Positions 20,502 through 28,652 of a DNA stretch of 58,038 nt are shown piece by piece. The notes under the pieces are model-generated. The model had not been told where the DNA came from. It worked only from the letters and a program-made list of their open reading frames with translations, and did not search any database. Origin of the DNA: an uncultured Methylococcaceae bacterium. Its GTDB lineage: Bacteria; Pseudomonadota; Gammaproteobacteria; Methylococcales; Methylomonadaceae. Position numbers and translations under genes: made by a program. The stretch spans positions 1 through 58,038 of the forward strand of contig CAIPDT010000152.1 of NCBI GenBank assembly GCA_903863905.1, read 5' to 3'. Position 1 is the first letter of the stretch. The number at the start of each line of letters is the position of its first letter.

Positions 20502-21266
20502 TTATCTTGTTGCAGGTAAGGCTGCAGCTATAGCGGGTAGAGTTGCATCTCCCGTACAATCAGGATGTCCCCAACCACTCGCACTGACACCCGCCAACTG
20601 ACCAGGTTGCTCAGTAATATCATAAACAATACCATCTTTATGTGCAGGATCACCACTGACGCCACCAGGCACATAATCTAATGTAAGAGCATTTCGAGTA
20701 CGCCATGCAATATTATGATCTGCACAAGACGAATCACCACTGACACCAATAGCGCCCACTAACACATGATTACTATTGTATAAAGGTAAGCCACCGCCAA
20801 ATACATTGACACCACCAATTTTCTTACCGATTAAAGGATCATGATACAGTCCATAAGCAGATGAAGGCCCTTTATAGGCAGCTGCCGTGTCAACAGGATT
20901 ACTTTCTTGTAAGCCGAATAAACTGCCACCAGGTTGTACTGCTGAATATAAATTGGCGGTTGATAAAGCAAGGCCTGGTAAACTAAATGCATTAGCCGTG
21001 TTGGCTTTTTGAGCAGAGATTACTCGACTACCCGGCCATTGATCAGCTCGGGTAAGACCCGTAAAAACAATATGACAAACAATACCATCTCTATCGACAA
21101 CGGTCCCCCACATATCTAAATTAAAACCACCATTACTTGCTGTCCGCGCAGCAGTCAAAGCAGTTTTAAACTGTGCAAAGTTGGGTAGTGCGGCACAGTC
21201 AGCAAAGGCTACATTAGCACTCAGTGCTAAAGAACCTAATAACATAAGATTAATTATTTTTTTCAT
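20502..21266 (-). CDS. Exported GlcG/HbpS-family protein
   Basis: A 254-residue protein starting at ATG 21266 (MKKIINLML), chosen because it gives a classical signal peptide ending NVAFA; an ATG five codons upstream is also open. The mature part matches the GlcG/HbpS fold: the VVDRDGIVCHIV segment, SAQKANTANAFS, GGLPLYNSNHVLVGAIGVSGDSS and ADHNIAWRTRNAL. Members of this family bind haem or small ligands, or accompany two-component sensors in other bacteria; none of these roles can be shown here. The C-terminal extension includes two Cys (C in SSCADH and in HPDCTGD) that could form a disulphide. It is a single gene closed by a strong terminator. Confidence 0.82.
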   Translation of the reverse strand: MKKIINLMLLGSLALSANVAFADCAALPNFAQFKTALTAARTASNGGFNLDMWGTVVDRDGIVCHIVFTGLTRADQWPGSRVISAQKANTANAFSLPGLALSTANLYSAVQPGGSLFGLQESNPVDTAAAYKGPSSAYGLYHDPLIGKKIGGVNVFGGGLPLYNSNHVLVGAIGVSGDSSCADHNIAWRTRNALTLDYVPGGVSGDPAHKDGIVYDITEQPGQLAGVSASGWGHPDCTGDATLPAIAAALPATR

Positions 21267-21542
21267 ACAGATAAAGCCCATAACAAGTGAAAAGTGAAAA
21301 GTTTTTTGTTCGATTTAACCTGTTAAAGCACTTATCAACCCTAAATTTATATAGTATGATTTAATATTAAGCACCTTAACTAGGGCCTAGTTTATAGATG
21401 ATTATGTTAAAACACAAGAAAAGGCACTAATTTTAAAATGTTATTCATTATTTAAAAACCAGTTTAAATAGTTAAGTGATGAGATCCTTGACCATACCTG
21501 ATCCTGATTATTTAACGGGCAAGCCCTCAAATATAACCAGCT

Positions 21543-22178
21543 TTACCGTTGAATTGTCTTCTTTCCAGTTAACATGGCTTTTACTAAATTCTCTTTATGA
21601 ACTTTACTGGAAACCACAACCCCAACGAGATGTAATCCAATCAAAATTAACATAATATTAGTTGAGGATTCATGAAACTCTGTCCAATAATCTTCACCCA
21701 CCTCATCTCGTTCTGCGACCAATCTTTGCATTTCATCTTCTTTTGCATAAGCCGTTGAAATAGGACTTAATTGTTCAATTTTCATAGATAAGGGGCCTTC
21801 ACCTTCTTTGAGAGCATACACTTTAAGACCGCTAAAGGTCACTGCAAATAACATCATTAACAGAGCGATAACCATCCATCCACCAAGCGGATTATGTCCT
21901 AAATAATGTTTGGGCTTGTTACTAAATAGACTTTTTAAATAACCAAAAACCTTAGGGGAAGATGTCAAAAAATTCTCAAAAAGTGCATGTTTACTACCAA
22001 TAAACCCCCATATCACCCTAAAGATAATCAGGCCTAAGACCATATAACCCATAAAAATATGCAACTCATTCTTTTCTTCACCGGTTAAATAAGCCACTGT
22101 AAAACTAACCACTAAAGACCAATGAAAAATTCGAACTATCGGATCCCAGACCAACACACTTTTTTGATGACTGTTCAT
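21543..22178 (-). CDS. Cytochrome b561-type membrane protein
   Basis: A 211-residue protein from ATG 22178, which has a well-spaced ribosome site (AAGGGAG) that the upstream TTG lacks. It has four transmembrane helices and the bacterial b561/Ni-Fe hydrogenase cytochrome b pattern: FHWSLVVSF in helix 1, GYMVLGLIIFRVIWGF in helix 2, GHNPLGGWMVIALLMM in helix 3 and LIGLHLVGVVVSS in helix 4, with His residues positioned to ligate two haems. It would pass electrons between the quinone pool and a periplasmic partner, often a c-type cytochrome. No cytochrome c gene is next to it. A soluble loop of about 45 residues sits between helices 3 and 4. Confidence 0.88.
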   Translation of the reverse strand: MNSHQKSVLVWDPIVRIFHWSLVVSFTVAYLTGEEKNELHIFMGYMVLGLIIFRVIWGFIGSKHALFENFLTSSPKVFGYLKSLFSNKPKHYLGHNPLGGWMVIALLMMLFAVTFSGLKVYALKEGEGPLSMKIEQLSPISTAYAKEDEMQRLVAERDEVGEDYWTEFHESSTNIMLILIGLHLVGVVVSSKVHKENLVKAMLTGKKTIQR

Positions 22179-22365
22179 AATCAATCTCCCTTAACATAAA
22201 CTTAATGCCCCACCCTTTGTGGTTATAAAGTTATACAAGCATTTTCTATAAAAGCAATTGACGGGGTGCTAACCATTGGCTACAGAAAAATAATACAACC
22301 TCACAAACTAGCACACACACCTCGATAAAAATAAATTCGAGATCTGTGTTTATTGATGGCTTTGG

Positions 22366-23010
22366 ATGTATTACCATACAGAAAAATTTAATCCATCTAC
22401 GGTAATGTTAGCTAATATAAAAAAAATAGGTCTACCTCTTCTTTGCCTGTTACAGATGAGCGCTATTTTCTGGTGGACTTTACCACACAGCTTTGGAGGG
22501 ATGATTGCAGAAGAAAGTGATCAATCGACTATAGAAGCTCAGTTGTTTAAATGGCTCAGTTTTCCTGAAGAGAGTTGGGGCTCTCATTTACTAACACAGG
22601 TTATTGATGTCACTGGCTCACAACAATACTGGGATTTTTTTGCACCTCAAAGCCCCAAGTTTCATCAATATTTATCGGTATGTAATGAACTTAACCTTGA
22701 TAAGCTTCGATCTGGCGCAATCACCTGTAAAGGTCCTATTTTATTTAATAATCTGAAGAATAGTTTTAAATCATTTGCCGTTTTTAGCAATACGAGTCGA
22801 GACTATCGTTTAACGGAAACCTTAATCAACTTAAATGATCCTAATTTGTTACAAGCTTTTACCCAGTATTATCAATCGCACCCACTCAACGAACTGAATC
22901 CTATTGCGCCCGCAAAATTAGTGGTTCATCAATTTGAACTGTACCCTGATCTTAAAGACCTCCCCAAAGCCGGTTACCGTTCAGACAAAATTCTTTGGGA
23001 TACTCATTAA
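22366..23010 (+). CDS. Membrane-anchored protein paired with an HTTM protein, function unknown
   Basis: The 214-residue protein has one N-terminal hydrophobic helix (about 20-38) and a periplasmic domain with two conserved-looking Cys (SVCNEL, ITCKGP). I do not recognise a named fold. The stop codon TAA at 23008-23010 overlaps the ATG of the next gene (TAATG), so the two are translationally coupled. Proteins of this kind often precede HTTM genes, which points to a joint function. ATG 22366 is assumed; an in-frame ATG at 22405 would leave a shorter cytoplasmic tail and cannot be excluded. Confidence 0.75.
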   Translation: MYYHTEKFNPSTVMLANIKKIGLPLLCLLQMSAIFWWTLPHSFGGMIAEESDQSTIEAQLFKWLSFPEESWGSHLLTQVIDVTGSQQYWDFFAPQSPKFHQYLSVCNELNLDKLRSGAITCKGPILFNNLKNSFKSFAVFSNTSRDYRLTETLINLNDPNLLQAFTQYYQSHPLNELNPIAPAKLVVHQFELYPDLKDLPKAGYRSDKILWDTH

Positions 23011-23900
23011 TGCTAAAAGCATGGAATACACTCTGGTTTACATTAATTGATGCCAGACAATATGCAGTCTTAAGAATTTTATTCGGCGGCTTATCCTGTG
23101 GTTATTTCTTATCTCTTTTACCTTATGTAGAAAGCCAGTTTAGTCGTTTAGCTTGGCTTAAGGATATTCAACAAATTGCCAATCAAAATGGTGGGAGTTG
23201 GTCGGTTTTTTTTATCAATGCCCCATGGAACCAAAACACACTGGCGTATCTCTTTGTTGGCTTAGGCGTAATCACCGCCTTTTTAATGATGATAGGTTGG
23301 CAGAGTCGTTACAACACCTTGATCACTTGGCTGATATGGGTCTCTTTGTGGAATCGAAATCCGTTAATAATGGATGGGGATGATGCCATCCTTAAAATGA
23401 TGTGCTTTTATTTAATGCTCTCATCCTGTGGAAATTGCTGGTCAGTGGACGCCTATTTACAAAAAAAGCCAGAACGGGTGAGTGTTTGGCCTTTACGTTT
23501 GATACAGTTTCAAATTGCCCTTGTTTATTTTGTCTCAGGCTGGGTTAAGTTTCATAGCGAAGGCTGGGAGGATGGAACTGTTATGCAATATGTGTTAATT
23601 CACCCAGAATATTCACGCTGGAATGGCTGGCTTCTAATGGACCTTCCTTTAATAAAATCAGCATTGGCAGGGCTCACTTGGTTTATCAGAGACTGGGAAC
23701 TGTTATTTCCCTTATTACTGCTCAACCCACACACCCGTAGGTTGAGCCTTGTTATTGGCGTGTTATTTCATCTAGGATTATTAATGACGATGCATTTACG
23801 CTGGTTTCCAATCATTATGATTTCATTGTATCCCGCACTACTTTCAAATAGTGTTTTTATAAGGTTTGAAAACAAACTTCTTAATAGGACATTAAACTAA
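23010..23900 (+). CDS. HTTM-domain (vitamin K gamma-carboxylase-like) membrane protein
   Basis: A 296-residue polytopic protein from ATG 23010, overlapping the preceding stop codon. It has about six to eight hydrophobic segments and the HTTM family pattern: LRILFGGLSCGYF, WQSRYNTLITWLIWVSLWNRNPLIMDGDD, then LRLIQFQIALVYFVSGWVKFHSEGWEDGT, and a C-terminal HLGLLMTMHLRWFPIIMISL. The domain is related to the membrane part of vitamin K-dependent gamma-carboxylase, but bacterial members have mostly unknown substrates. The NP-x-MDGDD and W-K-F motifs fit the family. A possible TTG at 22995 would place it further inside the upstream gene and is less likely. Confidence 0.85.
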   Translation: MLKAWNTLWFTLIDARQYAVLRILFGGLSCGYFLSLLPYVESQFSRLAWLKDIQQIANQNGGSWSVFFINAPWNQNTLAYLFVGLGVITAFLMMIGWQSRYNTLITWLIWVSLWNRNPLIMDGDDAILKMMCFYLMLSSCGNCWSVDAYLQKKPERVSVWPLRLIQFQIALVYFVSGWVKFHSEGWEDGTVMQYVLIHPEYSRWNGWLLMDLPLIKSALAGLTWFIRDWELLFPLLLLNPHTRRLSLVIGVLFHLGLLMTMHLRWFPIIMISLYPALLSNSVFIRFENKLLNRTLN

Positions 23901-23971
23901 ACGACTGCTACGGATACATCATTTAATAATCGAACTCTTTAAGTCTTAATGACTATAAAAACTATAGAACC

Positions 23972-24364
23972 TTAAGGTGTTATTTTTAATAACCATCCGC
24001 CTGAACCTTTACAATTGCTTTGGGCATCAATAAGGATTTTGACATAGGTATCTTTAAATTCGGCTGGGATTGTACCGTGAACAGTAACAGCGGTACCAGC
24101 GGTATGAGGACCTACTTCAATCGTTGCAGGTACACCTTTGACCGTAACCTTAATGGTTTCTGGATGCGTATTTCCTGACGCTTTAAAAGAAAAACTAGAA
24201 CCAGGTGCTACTTCTGCCTTATCGGCGGGAACAAAATCTGTAAATCGCGGTTTGGAACAGGTATTAACACTCCCACTACGACTATTATCACCGACACCGT
24301 AAGCACCTGCTTGACTAGCAACCAGCATTAAAATAAATATCCCCAAACCATGATATCGTGTCAT
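23972..24364 (-). CDS. Small secreted beta-sandwich-like protein, unknown function
   Basis: A 130-residue protein from ATG 24364, which has a good ribosome site (GGAG, 7 bases upstream). The signal peptide ends around QAGA. The mature part has two Cys (NTCSKP, SNCKGS) likely to be disulphide-bonded and alternating hydrophobic strands (FTDFVPADKAEVAPGSSFSF, ETIKVTVKGVPATIEV, TYVKILIDAQS), which suggest an Ig-like or IPT/TIG-type sandwich. No family is named with confidence. It converges on the HTTM gene and is divergent from the LOG gene. Confidence 0.75.
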   Translation of the reverse strand: MTRYHGLGIFILMLVASQAGAYGVGDNSRSGSVNTCSKPRFTDFVPADKAEVAPGSSFSFKASGNTHPETIKVTVKGVPATIEVGPHTAGTAVTVHGTIPAEFKDTYVKILIDAQSNCKGSGGWLLKITP

Positions 24365-24500
24365 TATCAAACTCCATTGTATCGTTATTATTTATACAAA
24401 ATATCTGAATTAAATCGATTGTCAAATGGGATAAAAATAACTACCTCTTCCGGCAGGTATATCCGATAATTAAACGCTTTAATCACCCTTATTTAATACC

Positions 24501-25400
24501 GTGCCCAAAAAACCTTCGATGCCCAGAGAGAGTCGCTTCCCTTCTGCTGAGCAAGATGCTGTAACCAGCGTGTCTTACGATTATGGAACACCTCAAAGCC
24601 ATTCCCCATCTTATCGCTTAGCGTATGATGACTTTGATTTTATGATGCGTGACGAATTACGTTCGGTACGTTTACAACTTGAACTGTTAAAACCAGAACT
24701 GATTCAATTAGAACATAACATAAAATCAACGGTGGTTATCTTTGGCAGTGCTCGACTTTGTGATCAAGAAACAGCACGCCAAAAAGTTGAGCACGCTAAG
24801 AAAGCGTTTGATTTAGACCCTAACAATACCGATCTTGCTTCTAAGCTTAAAACGGTTGAACGCTTATTTAAAAAAAGTCATTATTACGATGAAGCGCGGC
24901 GATTAGGTCAACTCATTACTGAAAGCAAAGAATACCCCAAAAACACCTTAACGGTAGTCACAGGCGGTGGCCCAGGTATTATGGAAGCGGCTAATAGAGG
25001 GGCGGCCGATATGAAAGGTAAAAGTATCGGTTTAAATATCGTATTACCCGGTGAGCAAAAACCAAACCCCTATATCAGCCCTGAACTCTGTTTTCAATTT
25101 CATTACTTTGCCATTCGTAAGATGCACTTTTTAATGAGAGCGGTTGCTTTGGTTGCCTTTCCGGGTGGCTTTGGTACACTAGATGAACTATTTGAAGCCC
25201 TAACCTTAATTCAAACTGGAAAAATCAAACCTATCCCTATCATCCTATTAGGTGAAACCTATTGGAAGCGATTCATTAACTTTGAAATGCTAGTAGAAGA
25301 AGGTTGTATTAACGCCACTGACCTACAACTTATTCGCTATGCTGAAACGGCTCAACAAGCGTGGCAAATTATCTTAGAAAGTTATCCGGCTGATCGTTAG
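24501..25400 (+). CDS. LOG-family protein (Rossmann nucleotide phosphoribohydrolase-like)
   Basis: The 299-residue cytosolic protein carries the LOG/lysine decarboxylase-like signatures GGGPGIMEAANRGA and PGGFGTLDELFEALTLIQ, which form the nucleotide-monophosphate site of cytokinin-activating and PpnN-type phosphoribohydrolases. It has a longer N-terminal region (about 80 residues) than plain LOG proteins, including FGSARLCDQETARQK. Translation is taken from GTG 24501; the ribosome site is poor. No neighbouring purine gene suggests the substrate. Confidence 0.88.
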   Translation: MPKKPSMPRESRFPSAEQDAVTSVSYDYGTPQSHSPSYRLAYDDFDFMMRDELRSVRLQLELLKPELIQLEHNIKSTVVIFGSARLCDQETARQKVEHAKKAFDLDPNNTDLASKLKTVERLFKKSHYYDEARRLGQLITESKEYPKNTLTVVTGGGPGIMEAANRGAADMKGKSIGLNIVLPGEQKPNPYISPELCFQFHYFAIRKMHFLMRAVALVAFPGGFGTLDELFEALTLIQTGKIKPIPIILLGETYWKRFINFEMLVEEGCINATDLQLIRYAETAQQAWQIILESYPADR

Positions 25401-25530
25401 TGTTTAGTGATGCTTTACAAGACCGGACTGACGCAGAGCAGAGAATCCGCTCACGCTCTTTAAATTCAGCAAGTACATCATCAAGACAGATAGTGATGCG
25501 AGTTTTTCCGGTGGTAGATATAGCTAACAT
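25369..25530 (-). pseudogene. Probable decayed ribbon-helix-helix (BrnA-like) antitoxin
   Basis: From ATG 25530 the frame reads MLAISTTGKTRITICLDD, then VLAEFKERE, which is the N-terminal strand and first helix of BrnA/CopG-type antitoxins. After this the frame loses the pattern, but a +1 frame continues SGFSALRQSGLVKHH and stops, resembling the ALRQ end of the family. The expected middle (the GYQTLIN turn) is missing. I read this as a deletion with a frameshift. It sits 15-50 bases downstream of the antitoxin-like gene at 25582 and overlaps the end of the LOG gene on the opposite strand. Confidence 0.35.
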
Positions 25531-25581
25531 CTTATAATTTGATAGAATACAGCGACTATTTATCAAATGCCATAACTCGTG

Positions 25582-25821
25582 TTAAAATGAATCTCTAGGC
25601 GCATCTTCGCCGAGATCAGAGTCATCAATATGATCGGGGAAGTCGTCACCTAATGTGCCGGCGACAGCTAATACGCGCTCTTCCCAAGTTGTCACTTTAG
25701 CCGAAGACGCCACTAGAGGTAACACGATAATTTCGGCTTCTGTGCATCCAGCAAATTCGAGCGGTAGATCAAATTGCACGTGTAAATTACTAAGCTTCTG
25801 AATAGTTCGATGTGCATACAT
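25582..25821 (-). CDS. Small antitoxin-like protein, possibly orphan
   Basis: The 79-residue acidic protein begins MYAHRTIQKLSNLHVQFDLP and continues LEFAGCTEAEIIVLPL, a swapped-hairpin/DUF2281-like layout common among small antitoxins placed ahead of PIN-type toxins. The C-terminal half is acidic (DDFPDHIDDSDLGEDAP). An A-rich stretch lies upstream. No toxin gene follows: the next frame downstream is a damaged ribbon-helix-helix antitoxin. The assignment rests only on pattern and size. Confidence 0.5.
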   Translation of the reverse strand: MYAHRTIQKLSNLHVQFDLPLEFAGCTEAEIIVLPLVASSAKVTTWEERVLAVAGTLGDDFPDHIDDSDLGEDAPRDSF

Positions 25822-26333
25822 GATATATTCCTAAATTAAATTATTTATAAAAAAAGTAGTTAAAGAATCTTCTTGTCCTTCCTGCCGTAATAATAGCGTT
25901 TTATTGGATGTCCGTTAATCGGTTTATGTTATTTACAACATTCAAAGTTAATAACATATCTAGAATATGTATATAAAAAATCATATAACTAACAAAATGA
26001 TAAAAGATATCTACTGGTAAATATACAAGGTTGATTAACAGAAAATAATCGTTGACATAAGATAACCCGAAATCAAAAATAAAAACGAAAAAAATAAGGG
26101 GTAACACTCCAGCACCTTCCCAGACTCCACAGCACGGTGTCTGTAGAGTCGAAAAAGATGCCGAAGTATCTGAGATTGCCTTTTATTTTCTCCAGCCCCT
26201 CCCCAAAATCCGCAACGTTGCCCCAGAGACCATAGAAATCAAGGGCACAAGCGTTGCGGATAAAAATGACCATTTCGAAACACCGCGTCAAAGACGTTAA
26301 ATGACATTCAAAAGAAATTTCTAACAGACATAA
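25822..26333. other. Non-coding, decayed accessory DNA
   Basis: About 500 bp without a convincing gene. 25822-26100 is very A/T-rich with only low-complexity open frames. 26100-26290 is more G/C-rich and holds the two hairpins described separately. A 72-codon open frame (26073-26291, minus) runs across those hairpins but lacks a ribosome site and looks incidental. Confidence 0.5.
26123..26261. repeat. Structured element with two strong hairpins
   Basis: Hairpin 1: GACTCCACAG (26123-26132) with CTGTAGAGTC (26141-26150), one mismatch. Hairpin 2: ATCCGCAACG (26208-26217) with CGTTGCGGAT (26252-26261), perfect, continued inward by TGCCC (26219-26223) with GGGCA (26243-26247). Base composition is clearly higher in G/C than the flanks. 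Could be a dispersed REP/MITE-like element or a structured RNA. Confidence 0.5.
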
Positions 26334-26367
26334 AAAAAGCCCTACACATACATGTAAGGCTTTCTTT
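26334..26367 (-). terminator. Terminator after tRNA-Arg(UCG)
   Basis: AAGCCCTACA (26337-26346) pairs with TGTAAGGCTT (26353-26362) apart from one position; on the minus strand the stem is followed by seven T. Confidence 0.8.
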
Positions 26368-26373
26368 TAATAT

Positions 26374-26450
26374 TGGTGCGCCCGGAGGGATTCGAACCCC
26401 CGACCGATCGGTTCGAAGCCGATTACTCTATCCAGCTGAGCTACGAGCGC
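26374..26450 (-). tRNA. tRNA-Arg (anticodon UCG)
   Basis: A 77-base cloverleaf with encoded CCA (26374-26376). Acceptor GCGCTCG pairs with CGGGCGC; the anticodon loop CTTCGAA gives anticodon TCG, reading CGA. It differs from tRNA-Arg(ACG) at 26594 at only four positions, one of them the first anticodon base. Confidence 0.95.
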
Positions 26451-26460
26451 ATAAGGCATA

Positions 26461-26494
26461 AAAAAAGCCTTACACACAACATGCAAGGCTTCCT
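26461..26494 (-). terminator. Terminator-like hairpin between tRNA-Asn and tRNA-Arg(UCG)
   Basis: AAGCCTT (26465-26471) pairs with AAGGCTT (26485-26491); on the minus strand it is followed by a run of T. It is a near copy of the terminator at 26334-26367, as expected if tRNA plus terminator were duplicated together. Confidence 0.75.
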
Positions 26495-26500
26495 TTTATT

Positions 26501-26576
26501 TGGCTCCCCCGGACGGGCTCGAACCGCCGACCTAATGATTAACAGTCATCCGCTCTACCGACTGAGCTACAGGGGA
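26501..26576 (-). tRNA. tRNA-Asn (anticodon GUU)
   Basis: A 76-base cloverleaf with CCA encoded. Acceptor TCCCCTG pairs with CGGGGGA, the D-arm reads TAGCTCAGTCGGTAGAGC, and the anticodon loop is CTGTTAA. Confidence 0.96.
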
Positions 26577-26593
26577 ATAATCTTTAACTTCAA

Positions 26594-26670
26594 TGGTGCG
26601 CCCGGAGAGATTCGAACTCCCGACCGATCGGTTCGTAGCCGATTACTCTATCCAGCTGAGCTACGGGCGC
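26594..26670 (-). tRNA. tRNA-Arg (anticodon ACG)
   Basis: A 77-base cloverleaf with CCA encoded; acceptor GCGCCCG with CGGGCGC and anticodon loop CTACGAA (ACG, normally read as ICG after deamination). Confidence 0.97.
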
Positions 26671-26746
26671 CTTATTGAGCCGCTTATTATCTTTTCTTTG
26701 TACTGCTTTGTCAACTTTTATTTTACTAAAAACTAACTTTTTAAAA

Positions 26747-26838
26747 TGGCGGAGAGAGAGGGGTTCGAACCCTCGATGGGAGATAAAGCCCATACTCCCT
26801 TAGCAGGGGAGCGCCTTCAGCCTCTCGGCCATCCCTCC
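26747..26838 (-). tRNA. tRNA-Ser (anticodon GCU)
   Basis: A 92-base class II tRNA with a long variable arm (GGGAG TATGGGCTTTATCTCCC region) and CCA encoded. The anticodon loop CTGCTAA gives GCT. It starts 10 bases after csrA. Confidence 0.96.
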
Positions 26839-26848
26839 TGAAACTTTT

Positions 26849-27040
26849 TTACTCTTCAGAATCCGAAGAACCTGCTTGTTCTTTTTTGATTCTTTCGTAA
26901 ATTTCTTCCCTATGCACCGATACATCTTTGGGTGCATTAACACCTATACGCACTTGATTTCCTTTCACTCCAAGAACTGTGACAGTCACCTCGTCACCGA
27001 TCATTAAAGTTTCCCCGACTCGACGTGTCAATATAAGCAT
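26849..27040 (-). CDS. csrA: Carbon storage regulator CsrA (RsmA)
   Basis: The 63-residue RNA-binding dimer controls translation of many mRNAs by binding GGA motifs. The sequence [20 protein letters not shown], the [30 protein letters not shown] core and the exposed Arg in VHREE are fully typical. The ATG has a good ribosome site (AGGGAGA). The acidic tail (GSSDSEE) is variable in the family. It precedes tRNA-Ser and tRNA-Arg, the arrangement seen in many gammaproteobacteria. Upstream 27041-27299 is A/T-rich with no recognisable gene. Confidence 0.97.
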   Translation of the reverse strand: MLILTRRVGETLMIGDEVTVTVLGVKGNQVRIGVNAPKDVSVHREEIYERIKKEQAGSSDSEE

Positions 27041-27299
27041 GGTTTCTCCCTAAATCTATATTATTAACCCGCTGCTCTACACAGCATCCAACTCAGATTG
27101 TCTATGATACCAGCTTTTATTTATAAATAAAACCCAAAAGTCATCTGGTCGTTAATTTTTACGATTCTTAAAACGTTTACACGGCTAGATTATTTACTGA
27201 TGTTACCATCACAATATTTTAAATCAATACGTTGCAATTTTTCATCTACTTTATAACCGCCACTAAATTTGATTCTTTTAAATGCCAACTTAATATAAA

Positions 27300-28652
27300 T
27301 TAATCCGCACTGCGTCTTGGATCAAAGGCATCTTGTACGGTATCAGCAAACAAATTGGCGGCCAATACGAGTGTAAACATAAAGACAAAGGCTGCTGACA
27401 AAGACCACCAAACAAGGGGTTCCCTTGCCATTTCAAGGCGTGCCCCATTAATCATATTTCCCCAACTGTAGGTGGTAGGATCAACACCAATGTTAATATA
27501 AGATAATACCGCCTCTGCCAACACTAAAGAACTAAAATCAAGCACCACTGAGATCAAAACCAAATGCATCACATTCGGTAATATATGCCGGATTAAAATC
27601 ATGCCCTGTTTGACACCTAAAGCCTGCGCCGCTTGCACATATTCCATTTCACGTAACTTAAGTGTCTCGGCTCTCAATAAACGACATAAACCGGTCCAAT
27701 TAGTAACACCCAAGATCAAACACAAAAATAACAAACGCATATCCGCTCGGACAATGACGCTACTAAAAGCCTGCTCATGATTGGTCATATACACTTGAAC
27801 CATTAGAATGGACGCAGCAATTAACAAGACACTAGGGATCGAATTTAACGTCGTATAAATATATTGAATGACATCATCTAACCAACCTCTAAAAAAGCCC
27901 GCTAGAATGCCAAAAACGATAGCTAAGGGCAACATAATCAGCGTTGTTAGCGTTCCTAATACTAATCCGGTCCGAATACTCTTAATCGCTTGATAAAAAA
28001 CATCCTCCCCCACCTTGTCCGTTCCTAAGACGTGATAAAAGCCAGATAAATGAATGAATGTATAACTCAACGAAACAATAGAAAATAGTACGACTAACAC
28101 CGCTTTAGTGCTGGTAGACAATGAAGACTGCCCTACTTTTGGACTGCGTATTTTATACCACCAACCTAAGTACAATAAGATGGGTAAGCCAATCAACGCC
28201 GAACCTCTTGCAAAACCATCGATCGTTTTTTTAATGACATCGGTTAGACGTCTCGCTTCTGGATAGCGTAAATGACTACCACCAAATACTAAACGCGGAT
28301 AATCCCATTGGGTCGCCCCACCCTCTAAAACAGTTATTTCTTTACTGTATAAGGTCACGGCTAACGGCGCTGAATACGTTTTTTCTCCATGCACCCTTAA
28401 AGGCGTCGCCCAGGCATCTAAACAACTAATGATTTCGGTGCTACTGCCATCAGTAGGCTTAAAATGTATAGAATCTAGCAAGCCGATCAACACAAAAAAA
28501 ACCAGCACTACTAAAGACCCCATACCCACGGAGCTTTGCGCTATTTTCCTTAACGGTCTTTGAATAGACTCTTGGCGACGCATATAAATTGCCAAAGCCC
28601 CCACGCCAAAGACCAACATAAAGATAAGCGCGTCCGTCCATAAAATAACCAT
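27300..28652 (-). CDS. Peptide-type ABC transporter permease (OppC/DppC family)
   Basis: The 450-residue membrane protein is longer than ordinary OppC (about 300) because two extra N-terminal membrane segments with a periplasmic loop (about 1-190) precede the core. The core has the binding-protein-dependent permease EAA loop (REMEYVQAAQALGVKQGMILIRHILPN) that contacts the ATPase. Its ATG overlaps the TAA of the preceding permease (TAATG). It is the last gene of the operon. No ATP-binding subunit follows; the next gene downstream is csrA. Confidence 0.88.
   Translation of the reverse strand: MVILWTDALIFMLVFGVGALAIYMRRQESIQRPLRKIAQSSVGMGSLVVLVFFVLIGLLDSIHFKPTDGSSTEIISCLDAWATPLRVHGEKTYSAPLAVTLYSKEITVLEGGATQWDYPRLVFGGSHLRYPEARRLTDVIKKTIDGFARGSALIGLPILLYLGWWYKIRSPKVGQSSLSTSTKAVLVVLFSIVSLSYTFIHLSGFYHVLGTDKVGEDVFYQAIKSIRTGLVLGTLTTLIMLPLAIVFGILAGFFRGWLDDVIQYIYTTLNSIPSVLLIAASILMVQVYMTNHEQAFSSVIVRADMRLLFLCLILGVTNWTGLCRLLRAETLKLREMEYVQAAQALGVKQGMILIRHILPNVMHLVLISVVLDFSSLVLAEAVLSYINIGVDPTTYSWGNMINGARLEMAREPLVWWSLSAAFVFMFTLVLAANLFADTVQDAFDPRRSAD

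Noticed and set aside
21318-21350. Possible -24/-12 promoter upstream of the GlcG-like gene
   Set aside because: GG and GC are correctly spaced, but neither the TGGCA nor the TTGC context is present.
25901-26107. Hydrophobic 68-codon minus frame
   Set aside because: Very A/T-rich DNA where such frames arise by chance; no ribosome site or family.
26374-26450. tRNA-Arg(UCG) as integration site of a mobile element
   Set aside because: No repeat of the tRNA 3' end and no integrase found in the flanking accessory DNA within the window.
27190-27288. Short minus frame of 32 codons after the OppC-like gene, with coding-like composition
   Set aside because: TTG start, no ribosome site, no recognised similarity; too short to support.
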